Below, one piece after another: positions 54,200 to 61,475 of a stretch of 64,000 nucleotides of DNA. The DNA is taken from NCBI GenBank assembly GCA_002840895.1, contig PHCZ01000001.1, positions 62,001-126,000 of the forward strand, read 5' to 3'. The notes under the pieces are model-generated. The model was given only the letters and a program-made list of their open reading frames with translations, searched no databases and had not been told where the DNA came from. Every line of letters begins with the position of its first letter. The stretch's first letter is position 1. Source of the DNA: Bacteroidetes bacterium HGW-Bacteroidetes-8. Lineage in GTDB: Bacteria > Bacteroidota > Bacteroidia > Bacteroidales > UBA932. A program made the translations under genes and the position numbers.

Positions 54200-55348
54200 T
54201 TAGTGTAAAATTTTATTTAACATTTTTTTGGATTGATGGTTATAGACCAGCATAATTTGAAATCCGTTACCGGAGTAGATGTTTGAAGAGTTACCCGTTA
54301 ATGGAATCTCATATTGAGAGGGGTTCAGGTAACCCATAATATTTAATGAGAGGTTACCAAAGGTGTGTCTCCAGTTCACGAAATTGTAGACTCCCCCGTT
54401 TTTCCAGTCGCAGTAGAGAATATAGTTAATGTTATCGAACATACCTATAGGGTAATTTCCGGAGAGGGCTGTAAGATTCAATGTATTGGAAAAAGAGAAG
54501 GGTTTGTTATCAGAAGATATAACGAGATGTTCGGCAATAACGTTGAGTCCGTTACCGACTCCAAAAGTGTAATCTGTTCCTGTGCTTATCATCACCTGAT
54601 TGGTTAAAATGCCAAGATTGGCCCTCTTGTTTATCCAGGTTGCCTCCAGAGATAGCCCGACCCCAATATCCAGCTTAAGATCAAATGCATATCTATTCTC
54701 CGGAATACCGGGAGTTCCGGTAAACAGAGCCTCTCTTCGGTGGAATGTGAATGCCGCCTCTCCTTGTGGAATTGCAAACTGCACTCTTCCTCCAAACTCC
54801 GGACTCCAGCGAGCGGTTGTTCCAATCTCCCAGGGCCTTGTATCACCGTTACCATATAGCATCCAGAGCCATATATTTGTGTTATTTCGAAAGTAGTACC
54901 TCCCGAGTGCTCCCCACACCCCCTCGGTAAACTGGAGCGGGTCACGGGGGTCAACTCTGTCAAACCACATAAGGGGTCTTAACAGGGTTGCAGATCCAAA
55001 ATTTATCTTTTGAAGCCCAACCCTCAGCTCTGCCCTGTCGGAGGTCAACTTTGCCCACCCCCTGTAAAGTTTGATATCTCCACTCCAAAGTGACTCGGTG
55101 AATGGCTTAAAGCTTCCGTTGCCAAACATATTGGCAGCAACCTCAAACTCTGCACCTTTAGTCTCATAGTTAACCTGAGGCAGATATCTCCCCCCGGTGA
55201 TAAGAGGTAACTCTGCCCCGGAGTAGTAGCCTGCCCAGCCGCTCAGCTGCCCTTTAAATATTATCTGCTGCGAGGCTCCCCGCCCTGAACTTATCAGAAA
55301 GAGAGCTAGCAGGAGCACCGGTTTTGTTATATATCTTAATTTGAACAT
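54200..55348 (-). CDS. Outer-membrane beta-barrel protein of the TetR/ABC operon
   Basis: The 382-residue protein has a signal peptide (MFKLRYITKPVLLLALFLISSGRGASQQ) followed by repeated amphipathic beta strands with FKGQLSGWAGYYSG, LRVGLQKINFGSATLLRPLMWF (about 99-120, interrupted by no low-complexity) and RVQFAIPQGEAAFTFHRREAL. DPRDPLQFTEGVWG is reminiscent of DUF1302-type barrels found with lipid-export systems, though I cannot confirm that family. It probably gives the ABC system an outer-membrane exit or anchoring point. Confidence 0.75.
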   Translation of the reverse strand: MFKLRYITKPVLLLALFLISSGRGASQQIIFKGQLSGWAGYYSGAELPLITGGRYLPQVNYETKGAEFEVAANMFGNGSFKPFTESLWSGDIKLYRGWAKLTSDRAELRVGLQKINFGSATLLRPLMWFDRVDPRDPLQFTEGVWGALGRYYFRNNTNIWLWMLYGNGDTRPWEIGTTARWSPEFGGRVQFAIPQGEAAFTFHRREALFTGTPGIPENRYAFDLKLDIGVGLSLEATWINKRANLGILTNQVMISTGTDYTFGVGNGLNVIAEHLVISSDNKPFSFSNTLNLTALSGNYPIGMFDNINYILYCDWKNGGVYNFVNWRHTFGNLSLNIMGYLNPSQYEIPLTGNSSNIYSGNGFQIMLVYNHQSKKMLNKILH

Positions 55349-55362
55349 TTAACTCTTCTTCA

Positions 55363-55947
55363 TTATTTTTCGGGTGCTATTCCGTATGCCACAATGTTTG
55401 TAAGCTCCATAATCACCTCGGAGGGGGAGGAGTAGAGTGTCATAATTGATTTATCTTCCAAAAGGGCTGCCATCTGTGTGCTAAGTGCCACAAGCAGCTC
55501 CGGTTTGAACCCCTTACGAAGCACTCCGGTTTGCTGAGCATCTCTAATAACAGAGATAATCTCCTGCCACGACTCCTTTGTTTTTAAAACCATATAGTGC
55601 TGTAACTCCGAACCGGAATCTGTGTAGATATCCTCAATAAACTCCCTGCTAATCTCTCTTGTACCCTCCAGCTTTATCTGCACAATAGAGTGCATCCGCT
55701 CATCTGCACTGCAATCTGTTTTCATTATCTCTTTGAACTTAACCATCCCATCTTCTATGATAATATCCAGAATCCTTTTTGCAAGCTCTGTTTTGTTCGG
55801 GAAGAGTCTATAAAATGTCATCTTGCTTATTGATGCTTTTTTGCAGATCTCCTCGACAGTAACCCTTTTGAACCCGAAGCGCCAGAAAAGATCTTTTGCA
55901 GCGATTATAACTCCATCCTCTCTCTTTGACTTTACCTTTTTTTGCAT
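55363..55947 (-). CDS. TetR/AcrR-family transcriptional regulator
   Basis: The 194-residue repressor has an N-terminal HTH (about 8-55) with RVTVEEICKKASISKMTFYRLFPNKTELAKRIL, matching the TetR signature, and a helical ligand domain after about residue 60. It is the first gene of the operon encoding the barrel, ABC ATPase, two permeases and LolA-like carrier. A 7-bp-arm palindrome overlapping its own -7 box, 22 bp upstream, suggests autorepression relieved by an unknown ligand, possibly a lipid-like compound. Confidence 0.93.
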   Translation of the reverse strand: MQKKVKSKREDGVIIAAKDLFWRFGFKRVTVEEICKKASISKMTFYRLFPNKTELAKRILDIIIEDGMVKFKEIMKTDCSADERMHSIVQIKLEGTREISREFIEDIYTDSGSELQHYMVLKTKESWQEIISVIRDAQQTGVLRKGFKPELLVALSTQMAALLEDKSIMTLYSSPSEVIMELTNIVAYGIAPEK

Positions 55948-55968
55948 ATCTACCTGCTTTGTTAAACA

Positions 55969-55989
55969 TACATTTACGGTGCAAATGTA
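55969..55989 (-). promoter_or_regulatory. Putative TetR operator
   Basis: TACATTT (55969-55975) and AAATGTA (55983-55989) are perfect inverted arms around a 7-nt centre (21 bp in all), a size typical of TetR-family operators. The right arm coincides with the -7 element TACATTTG of the minus-strand promoter, so a bound dimer would block transcription of the whole operon. Confidence 0.6.
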
Positions 55990-56012
55990 CGAAATATGTA
56001 ATATAATGCAAA
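55982..56012 (-). promoter_or_regulatory. Promoter of the tetR operon (TTTG-N19-TACATTTG)
   Basis: On the minus strand TTTG (56012-56009), exactly 19 nt, and TACATTTG (55989-55982) fit the full Bacteroides promoter consensus. It is one of the two best promoter matches in this window. Transcription should begin near 55976, about 28 nt before the tetR ATG. Confidence 0.72.
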
Positions 56013-56243
56013 TATAGTAACATTTATTTTTGTGTTTTTGCTTTTTTTAAAATGTTCTTTAAAAAATAGTTACAAAATTACGATATTGGAACAGTTTTTG
56101 AGGGGCCTGTTTACCAGCAATCTATAGGGATAAGTGCAACAGATTATTGCAAAGTTGTAACTAGCATCAGGAGCCAAAGGAGATAACTACAACCCAATTA
56201 ACGGGTTAATTTTATAAATAGTCTCAATTAATACATTTTAGTT
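55990..56243. other. Long AT-rich divergent intergenic region
   Basis: Beyond the tetR promoter this stretch holds no gene. TATTTTTG at 56025-56032 (plus) fits a -7 box that would give the propeller gene a leader of about 205 nt, and AATTAA-CGGG-TTAATT (56196-56211) is a small palindrome 32 bp before its ATG that could be an operator. Neither is well supported. Confidence 0.3.
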
Positions 56244-57533
56244 ATGAATAGAACTAAAGTCTCCTACGCTCTTTTTTGTCTCTCCGTTTTATTATCCTGT
56301 AACTCTACCGTAAATACTCAAAATGAAGCTATTCCGGTGATTGATCTGGCATCTGAAATCGGGAAAGGTAGAGTCGTAAACCTAAGTGAAGTTGCTTCCG
56401 ATATCAGATATGTTCAGCTAGAGACTTCAGATAGCTCTTTAATAGGAATGTATCCAAGGGTATTTTACGAGAACGAGAGAATCTACGTAAACTCTATGAA
56501 AGTTGTTAAGGTATTTGATAAAAACGGTAAATTTCTTTTCAAATTTGACCGCAGGGGAAGGGGAGCACAGGAGTACCAGTCAGGTAACATCAGGGCGATG
56601 TCCAAAACGGGAGATATTATTGTACAGTCTAATGCCGCGGCTCAGAGTGATAATCTCTTGTTTTATGACCGTGAAGGGAATTTTATTAAAAAAGCTATCA
56701 TTCCCTATCAAAAATATACCTTTCAGGATAGAACAATTGAGATTAACAACAACCTTTTTGTAACATCTGCGTCACCAAAATACAAAGACTCGGTTCAGCT
56801 CTGTGCAATTGTATATGACTCACTCTTTAATATTAAAAAAGAGATCCCGATGCCATATATTTCCGAAAATGCGATGGAGTCCGGTGGAGAAATGATATTT
56901 ATCTCCTCGGACAGCCCTACACCTTCCACAAACCGTATGTTTTCATTGAACTTTCCGGCGTTGTACAGATATGAAGATAACGTTCGCCTGGTAACATCTA
57001 AGAACGATACAATTTTTTCCATAGATTCGAAGATGAACTATTCACCTGCATTCTCCATAAATTTAGGTAAATTTAAAAATGAGTCCCCTGATAAGGATGA
57101 CATCTCTGTATTAGAGGGAGATTATATCACTTTGAATCGCAGCTACTATATTGAATCACAAAGGAGTCTGATTTTAAATTTCTATATGAGAAATTTTGCT
57201 CACGAGCCATATGAGAGGACAGTAGTTAACAGGCTGGGAACCAAGGTACAAAAGTACTCAGACTGCTATGCTCTATTTGATAAAAAATCCGGAGAGGTAA
57301 CTCCTCTTAATCAACCTGTTAAGAGTAAACTTGGGTTTCGCGACGACCTTATGGATGGACCTGTATTTTTGCCGACACACATCTCCGGCGACTTTTATGC
57401 ATCTGCACTCTTCTCTGCTGCCGAGATCATTGAACACGCCGAGACCAATAATGTAAAGGGAGAGCTTAAAAATATGATCTCCAATTTAAAAGATTCAGAC
57501 AACCCTGTTGTTGCAATAGTAAAAATGAAATAA
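56244..57533 (+). CDS. 6-bladed beta-propeller lipoprotein (first of tandem pair)
   Basis: The 429-residue protein has a lipoprotein signal ending VLLSCNST (Cys about 19). The 6-bladed beta-propeller (BF3164-like) N-terminus VIDLASEIGKGRVVNLSEVA (about 32-51) is followed by YVQLETSDSSLIG and the blade motif VFDKNGKFLFKFDRRGRGAQEY (about 91-112). The C-terminus ends NLKDSDNPVVAIVKMK. Such lipoproteins are abundant in Bacteroidota, and their ligands are mostly unknown. The next gene is a paralog 11 bp downstream, clearly from tandem duplication. Confidence 0.88.
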   Translation: MNRTKVSYALFCLSVLLSCNSTVNTQNEAIPVIDLASEIGKGRVVNLSEVASDIRYVQLETSDSSLIGMYPRVFYENERIYVNSMKVVKVFDKNGKFLFKFDRRGRGAQEYQSGNIRAMSKTGDIIVQSNAAAQSDNLLFYDREGNFIKKAIIPYQKYTFQDRTIEINNNLFVTSASPKYKDSVQLCAIVYDSLFNIKKEIPMPYISENAMESGGEMIFISSDSPTPSTNRMFSLNFPALYRYEDNVRLVTSKNDTIFSIDSKMNYSPAFSINLGKFKNESPDKDDISVLEGDYITLNRSYYIESQRSLILNFYMRNFAHEPYERTVVNRLGTKVQKYSDCYALFDKKSGEVTPLNQPVKSKLGFRDDLMDGPVFLPTHISGDFYASALFSAAEIIEHAETNNVKGELKNMISNLKDSDNPVVAIVKMK

Positions 57534-57544
57534 ACTTTCTTGAT

Positions 57545-58783
57545 ATGAAGTACAAAAAACTATATCCTGCAATACTCTCTTTTGCAATTCTCTTTTCCTG
57601 TTCGCCTAAAAACGACAAGGTCTCAAAAGATCTAAAGTTTATTGATGTTGAGGGAGCCATTGGCTCCGGCAGAGTTGTTAAACTCAGTGAGATATCAGAT
57701 GAGGTTAAATATATTCCGCTTGAGACCAGTGAGCAGGCACTTGTAGGCATTAGCTCAGGACGGGGGCTTATTTACGAGAATGGGCTTGCCTATTTTCCTG
57801 AGAAAACTGCTTATAATAATGCTATAAAGATATTTGACAGCAAAGGCAGGTTCATAAAGCTGTTCAACAGACAGGGTAGAGGACCACAAGAGTATGAAGT
57901 ATTGGGAGGGATGGAGGTAGATTTTGAGTCGGGAAATATAATTGTAAGATCTTTATCAAAGAGCGTGGAGTATACTGCTTTGGGTGAGTATGTGAGAACA
58001 ATAAACATTCCTGACTCAATCAATGATCACTTCTTCAACAATACATTCAAGCTAGACCATAACAGGTATATCCTTCCTGTAAACGTTTCAAGGAGTATGC
58101 TTTACTCTGCATACATTACAGACACCTTATCCACTGTTTTGCATAAGATAGATTATCCCCAAAGCGGAAGAGATCTTATTAACACAAAAGGTGGTTTTAG
58201 CACAATCACAGACTCCTATCTCTTCTCTTATAAAGGGGTTCCAAGAGTTATGAGAGCACAGGATGGGGAGATTATCTCAATTGCCAAAGATTTCACCATC
58301 GACACTATCTACTACCTCAATTACGGCAAGTACAGAATTACCGGAGATAATGTTAAAACGATGAACAACCAGAGCCCTCTCATTCACAGGTATCTGAATA
58401 TTATGGAGAGCGAGAATTATCTCTTTTTTTATTTCAATTTAAGGTCACTTGCGCACAAACCTATGGTTTTGTTAGCAAAGCAGTCAACGGGAATAGAGAC
58501 AACACAAACCCTCTCCCACGCGCTGTTTAATAAAAAAACCGGAGAGTTTACACTGGTAGATCAACCCGAAAAATATCAGAAAGGGATGGTTGACGACCTG
58601 GAGGGTGGCCCTGCATTCTGGCCGGATTATATATCGGGCGATGGGTATATGATCTCCTATATAACTGCACTTGATTTTATAAATTACTCACAGAGGGAGG
58701 AGTGCTCGCGCTATTTTAAAGAGGTTGCATCTAAGCTTAAAGAGACAGACAACCCTGTTATGGTACTGGTAAAGCTAAAATAG
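57545..58783 (+). CDS. 6-bladed beta-propeller lipoprotein (second of tandem pair)
   Basis: The 412-residue paralog of the preceding gene has a lipoprotein signal (AILFSCSPKN, Cys about 17), IDVEGAIGSGRVVKLSEIS, YIPLETSEQALVG, IFDSKGRFIKLFNRQGRGPQEY and the ending KLKETDNPVMVLVKLK. Each aligns with the partner without large gaps, while the middles have diverged, suggesting an old duplication with different ligands. It ends 53 bp before the TolC gene, so read-through into the efflux genes is possible. Confidence 0.88.
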   Translation: MKYKKLYPAILSFAILFSCSPKNDKVSKDLKFIDVEGAIGSGRVVKLSEISDEVKYIPLETSEQALVGISSGRGLIYENGLAYFPEKTAYNNAIKIFDSKGRFIKLFNRQGRGPQEYEVLGGMEVDFESGNIIVRSLSKSVEYTALGEYVRTINIPDSINDHFFNNTFKLDHNRYILPVNVSRSMLYSAYITDTLSTVLHKIDYPQSGRDLINTKGGFSTITDSYLFSYKGVPRVMRAQDGEIISIAKDFTIDTIYYLNYGKYRITGDNVKTMNNQSPLIHRYLNIMESENYLFFYFNLRSLAHKPMVLLAKQSTGIETTQTLSHALFNKKTGEFTLVDQPEKYQKGMVDDLEGGPAFWPDYISGDGYMISYITALDFINYSQREECSRYFKEVASKLKETDNPVMVLVKLK

Positions 58784-58836
58784 CTCTAAATTGTATAATT
58801 TTAATATCTTAATTGCTACTTTCAAATCTCAGATAT

Positions 58837-60339
58837 ATGGTTAAAAAAATATTAATTCACCTTTTTGTTTTAGCTCTGGCAACCGGGCCGGCATCTTTAA
58901 GCGATCTCTTTTCGCAACAAAAACACCGTCTCACAATGACTCTGGAGCAGGTGCTGGAGTGTGCCGGCGAGCAATCTCCCGGAGCACTGGTTGCAAAGCA
59001 TAATTTTCTTGCCAATTACTGGCAGTTTCGCTCATACAAAGCGCAGTTTTTGCCATCACTGAATCTTAATGCCTCACTTGGTCAGTATGACCGCTCCCTG
59101 AGGGCCCTTCAAAACAGCCAGACAGGAGAGATTAACTACATTACCAATAACAATCTGAGCAACTCTCTATCACTCTCTGTTAATCAGAATATCCCCCTTA
59201 CAGGAGGGAAGATATCCCTTGTAACTAACCTCTACAGGCTGGATCAGTTCTCCCCATTTGAGAGTGTTACCTACAATTCAAAACCTGTTAGTCTTCAGTA
59301 CCAACAGCCCTTAAAGGCTTACAATACCCTAAAATGGGAGAAGATTACCGAGCCAAAGAATTTTGAGAGGGCCAAGCGAGCCTATCTGGAGAGTATGGAG
59401 GAGATAAACATACAGGCAACCACCCTCTTTTTTAATGTTCTCTCTGCTCAAATGAGCAAAGAGATGGCTGTGAAGAAATATGCCTCAACCGAACTCTCTC
59501 TTAAGATTGCCCAGGAGAGGTTTGAGATAGGCTCTATCTCTAAAAACGATCTGTTGCAGTTGAGGCTGGGTCTGTACAATGCTCAACTGGAGATAAGCGA
59601 TAGCGAACTAAGCTATGATATGAGTATGTTAAGGCTTCGCTCTTTTTTGGGATTTAACGAAAATGTTGATATCAATCTTGTTATGCCGCAAAATGTTCCG
59701 GAAATACAGCTTGATTTTAACAAAGTCTACTCTAAAGCTCTTGAGAACTCATCCAATACAATCAATAATGAGCTTTCACTATTGAGCGCACAACAGGCAG
59801 TAGCCCAGGCAAAATCTGTAAATGGTCTGCAGGCCTCACTATTTGCGCAGTTCGGCCTTACCCAAAAGGGGAACGACCTCTCAACAGCATACAGGAACCC
59901 GATGGATCAGGAGATGATAGGGTTATCACTCTCATTGCCTATTCTGGACTGGGGTCTTGGTAAGGGAAAGATAAAGGTTGCCAGGTCAAGGGAGGAGGTT
60001 GTCAGAACGCAAATAGAGCAATCGATCTCCCAATACAGGCAGGATATGCTTATCAAGGTTCTGGAGTTTAATAAACTCAACATTAAATGTAACACATCTG
60101 CACAGGCAGATTCAATTGCAAAGCTAAGGTATGAAATTGCCAGCGAGAGGTTCAAAAACGGAACCCTTAGTGTCCTGGAGCTTAACTCTGCACAGTCAGA
60201 TATGGACAACTCTGCCTCAAGATATATCAGCGAGGTCTCGCGTTTCTGGCAAAACTACTACACACTAAGAAAACTGAGTCTTTATGACTACATAAAAAAC
60301 AGAGAGATTTCGGTTGATTTTGACCAAATGGTAGATTAA
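58837..60339 (+). CDS. TolC-family outer-membrane efflux channel
   Basis: The 500-residue protein from ATG 58837 has a signal peptide (VKKILIHLFVLALATGPASLS). Two outer-membrane efflux repeats follow, with the typical long helices: LEQVLECAGEQSPGALVAKHNF (about 36-57), AQERFEIGSISKNDLLQLRLGL and the second-repeat counterpart ASERFKNGTLSVLELNSAQSDM. It forms the trimeric exit duct of the tripartite pump whose other parts are encoded directly downstream. An in-frame TTG at 58813 is less likely. Confidence 0.92.
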   Translation: MVKKILIHLFVLALATGPASLSDLFSQQKHRLTMTLEQVLECAGEQSPGALVAKHNFLANYWQFRSYKAQFLPSLNLNASLGQYDRSLRALQNSQTGEINYITNNNLSNSLSLSVNQNIPLTGGKISLVTNLYRLDQFSPFESVTYNSKPVSLQYQQPLKAYNTLKWEKITEPKNFERAKRAYLESMEEINIQATTLFFNVLSAQMSKEMAVKKYASTELSLKIAQERFEIGSISKNDLLQLRLGLYNAQLEISDSELSYDMSMLRLRSFLGFNENVDINLVMPQNVPEIQLDFNKVYSKALENSSNTINNELSLLSAQQAVAQAKSVNGLQASLFAQFGLTQKGNDLSTAYRNPMDQEMIGLSLSLPILDWGLGKGKIKVARSREEVVRTQIEQSISQYRQDMLIKVLEFNKLNIKCNTSAQADSIAKLRYEIASERFKNGTLSVLELNSAQSDMDNSASRYISEVSRFWQNYYTLRKLSLYDYIKNREISVDFDQMVD

Positions 60340-60350
60340 CCAACATATTT

Positions 60351-61472
60351 ATGAAATTAAACATTGAAAAGATATTAAAAATCCGGAGTATGATAAAAGG
60401 CATTTTCATTACAATTTGTGCACTGATAATAGTTTCGTGCTCTCCCAAAGGTGGAGAAACAACCGAAGATACAGAGGCTGCAAAGGCAGGTTTTGTTGCG
60501 GAGAAGAATCTTGTAGATACTATGATTTTAAAAAGAGTGGATTTTAACAGGCAGATAATTACAAATGGCAAGCTGCGGGCAGTAAGAAAGAGCGACCTTA
60601 CCTTCAAAAGTATGGGTACAATATCGGAGATTTTTGTCAAAAACGGAGATTATATCTCCGCCGGAGAGAAAATTGCCCAGCTGGATATCAAAGATGCTCA
60701 GGTAAAACTGAAGCTGGCATCTGAGAGGATGGAGAAGGCAGAGCTTGACTTTGCAAACGATTTAATTGGGTACGGCTACGGCAGAGATACATCTGCAGTA
60801 CCTGATGAGGTGCTAAAGATTGTAAGGATAAGATCTGGCTACAACTCCTCTATCAATGATCTTACTCAGAGCAGGGAAGATCTTAAAAACACAACTCTTA
60901 CAGCCCCTTTTGCGGGAAAGATTGCAAATATTAAGGGGAGAGTATATGAAGGTGCAACAGGAGCATTCTGCACCCTGATTGACGACTCTAAATTTGAGGT
61001 AGAGTTTAGCCTTTTGGAGTCTGAGCTCTCATTCATAAGGATTGGTAACTCAGTAAAGGTGGCCTCCTTTGCAGAGCCGGAAAAATTCTACACCGGTGTG
61101 GTGAGTCAGATAAACCCGGTTGTAGATGAAAAGGGGCAAATCCAGGTGATGGCGGTGGTAAACAACACCGGCGGAAAACTTCTCGAGGGGATGAATGTTA
61201 GGGTTTTAGCAGAGAATCTCCTTCGCGGGAAACTGGTAGTTCCTAAGAGCGCCGTAGTGATGAGAGATAATTTTGATGTGCTATTTCGGTTAAACCCTGC
61301 CACCGGAAAGGCAATGTGGACCTATGTAAAGGTGGAGATGACCAATACCGGATTTCACGCAGTCACTGCCAACGAAGATAAAAACGCAGAGATAAACGAG
61401 GGTGACATAATTATAATCTCCGGTAACCTCAACCTTGCAGAGGGTTCAAATGTAGAGATTAAAAGCAGATAG
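60351..61472 (+). CDS. RND efflux periplasmic adaptor (membrane fusion protein)
   Basis: The 373-residue adaptor is anchored as a lipoprotein (ALIIVSCSPKGG, Cys about 30 from this start). It has a lipoyl half-motif (VRKSDLTFKSMGTISEIFVKNGDYISAGEKIAQLD, about 79-113), a short helical hairpin, the second half with TLTAPFAGKIANIKGRVYEG, and beta-barrel and membrane-proximal domains (VASFAEPEKFYTGVVSQINP). An internal ATG at 60390 gives a more compact signal and may be the true start. It bridges the TolC channel and the RND pump. Confidence 0.92.
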   Translation: MKLNIEKILKIRSMIKGIFITICALIIVSCSPKGGETTEDTEAAKAGFVAEKNLVDTMILKRVDFNRQIITNGKLRAVRKSDLTFKSMGTISEIFVKNGDYISAGEKIAQLDIKDAQVKLKLASERMEKAELDFANDLIGYGYGRDTSAVPDEVLKIVRIRSGYNSSINDLTQSREDLKNTTLTAPFAGKIANIKGRVYEGATGAFCTLIDDSKFEVEFSLLESELSFIRIGNSVKVASFAEPEKFYTGVVSQINPVVDEKGQIQVMAVVNNTGGKLLEGMNVRVLAENLLRGKLVVPKSAVVMRDNFDVLFRLNPATGKAMWTYVKVEMTNTGFHAVTANEDKNAEINEGDIIIISGNLNLAEGSNVEIKSR

Positions 61473-61475
61473 GTT

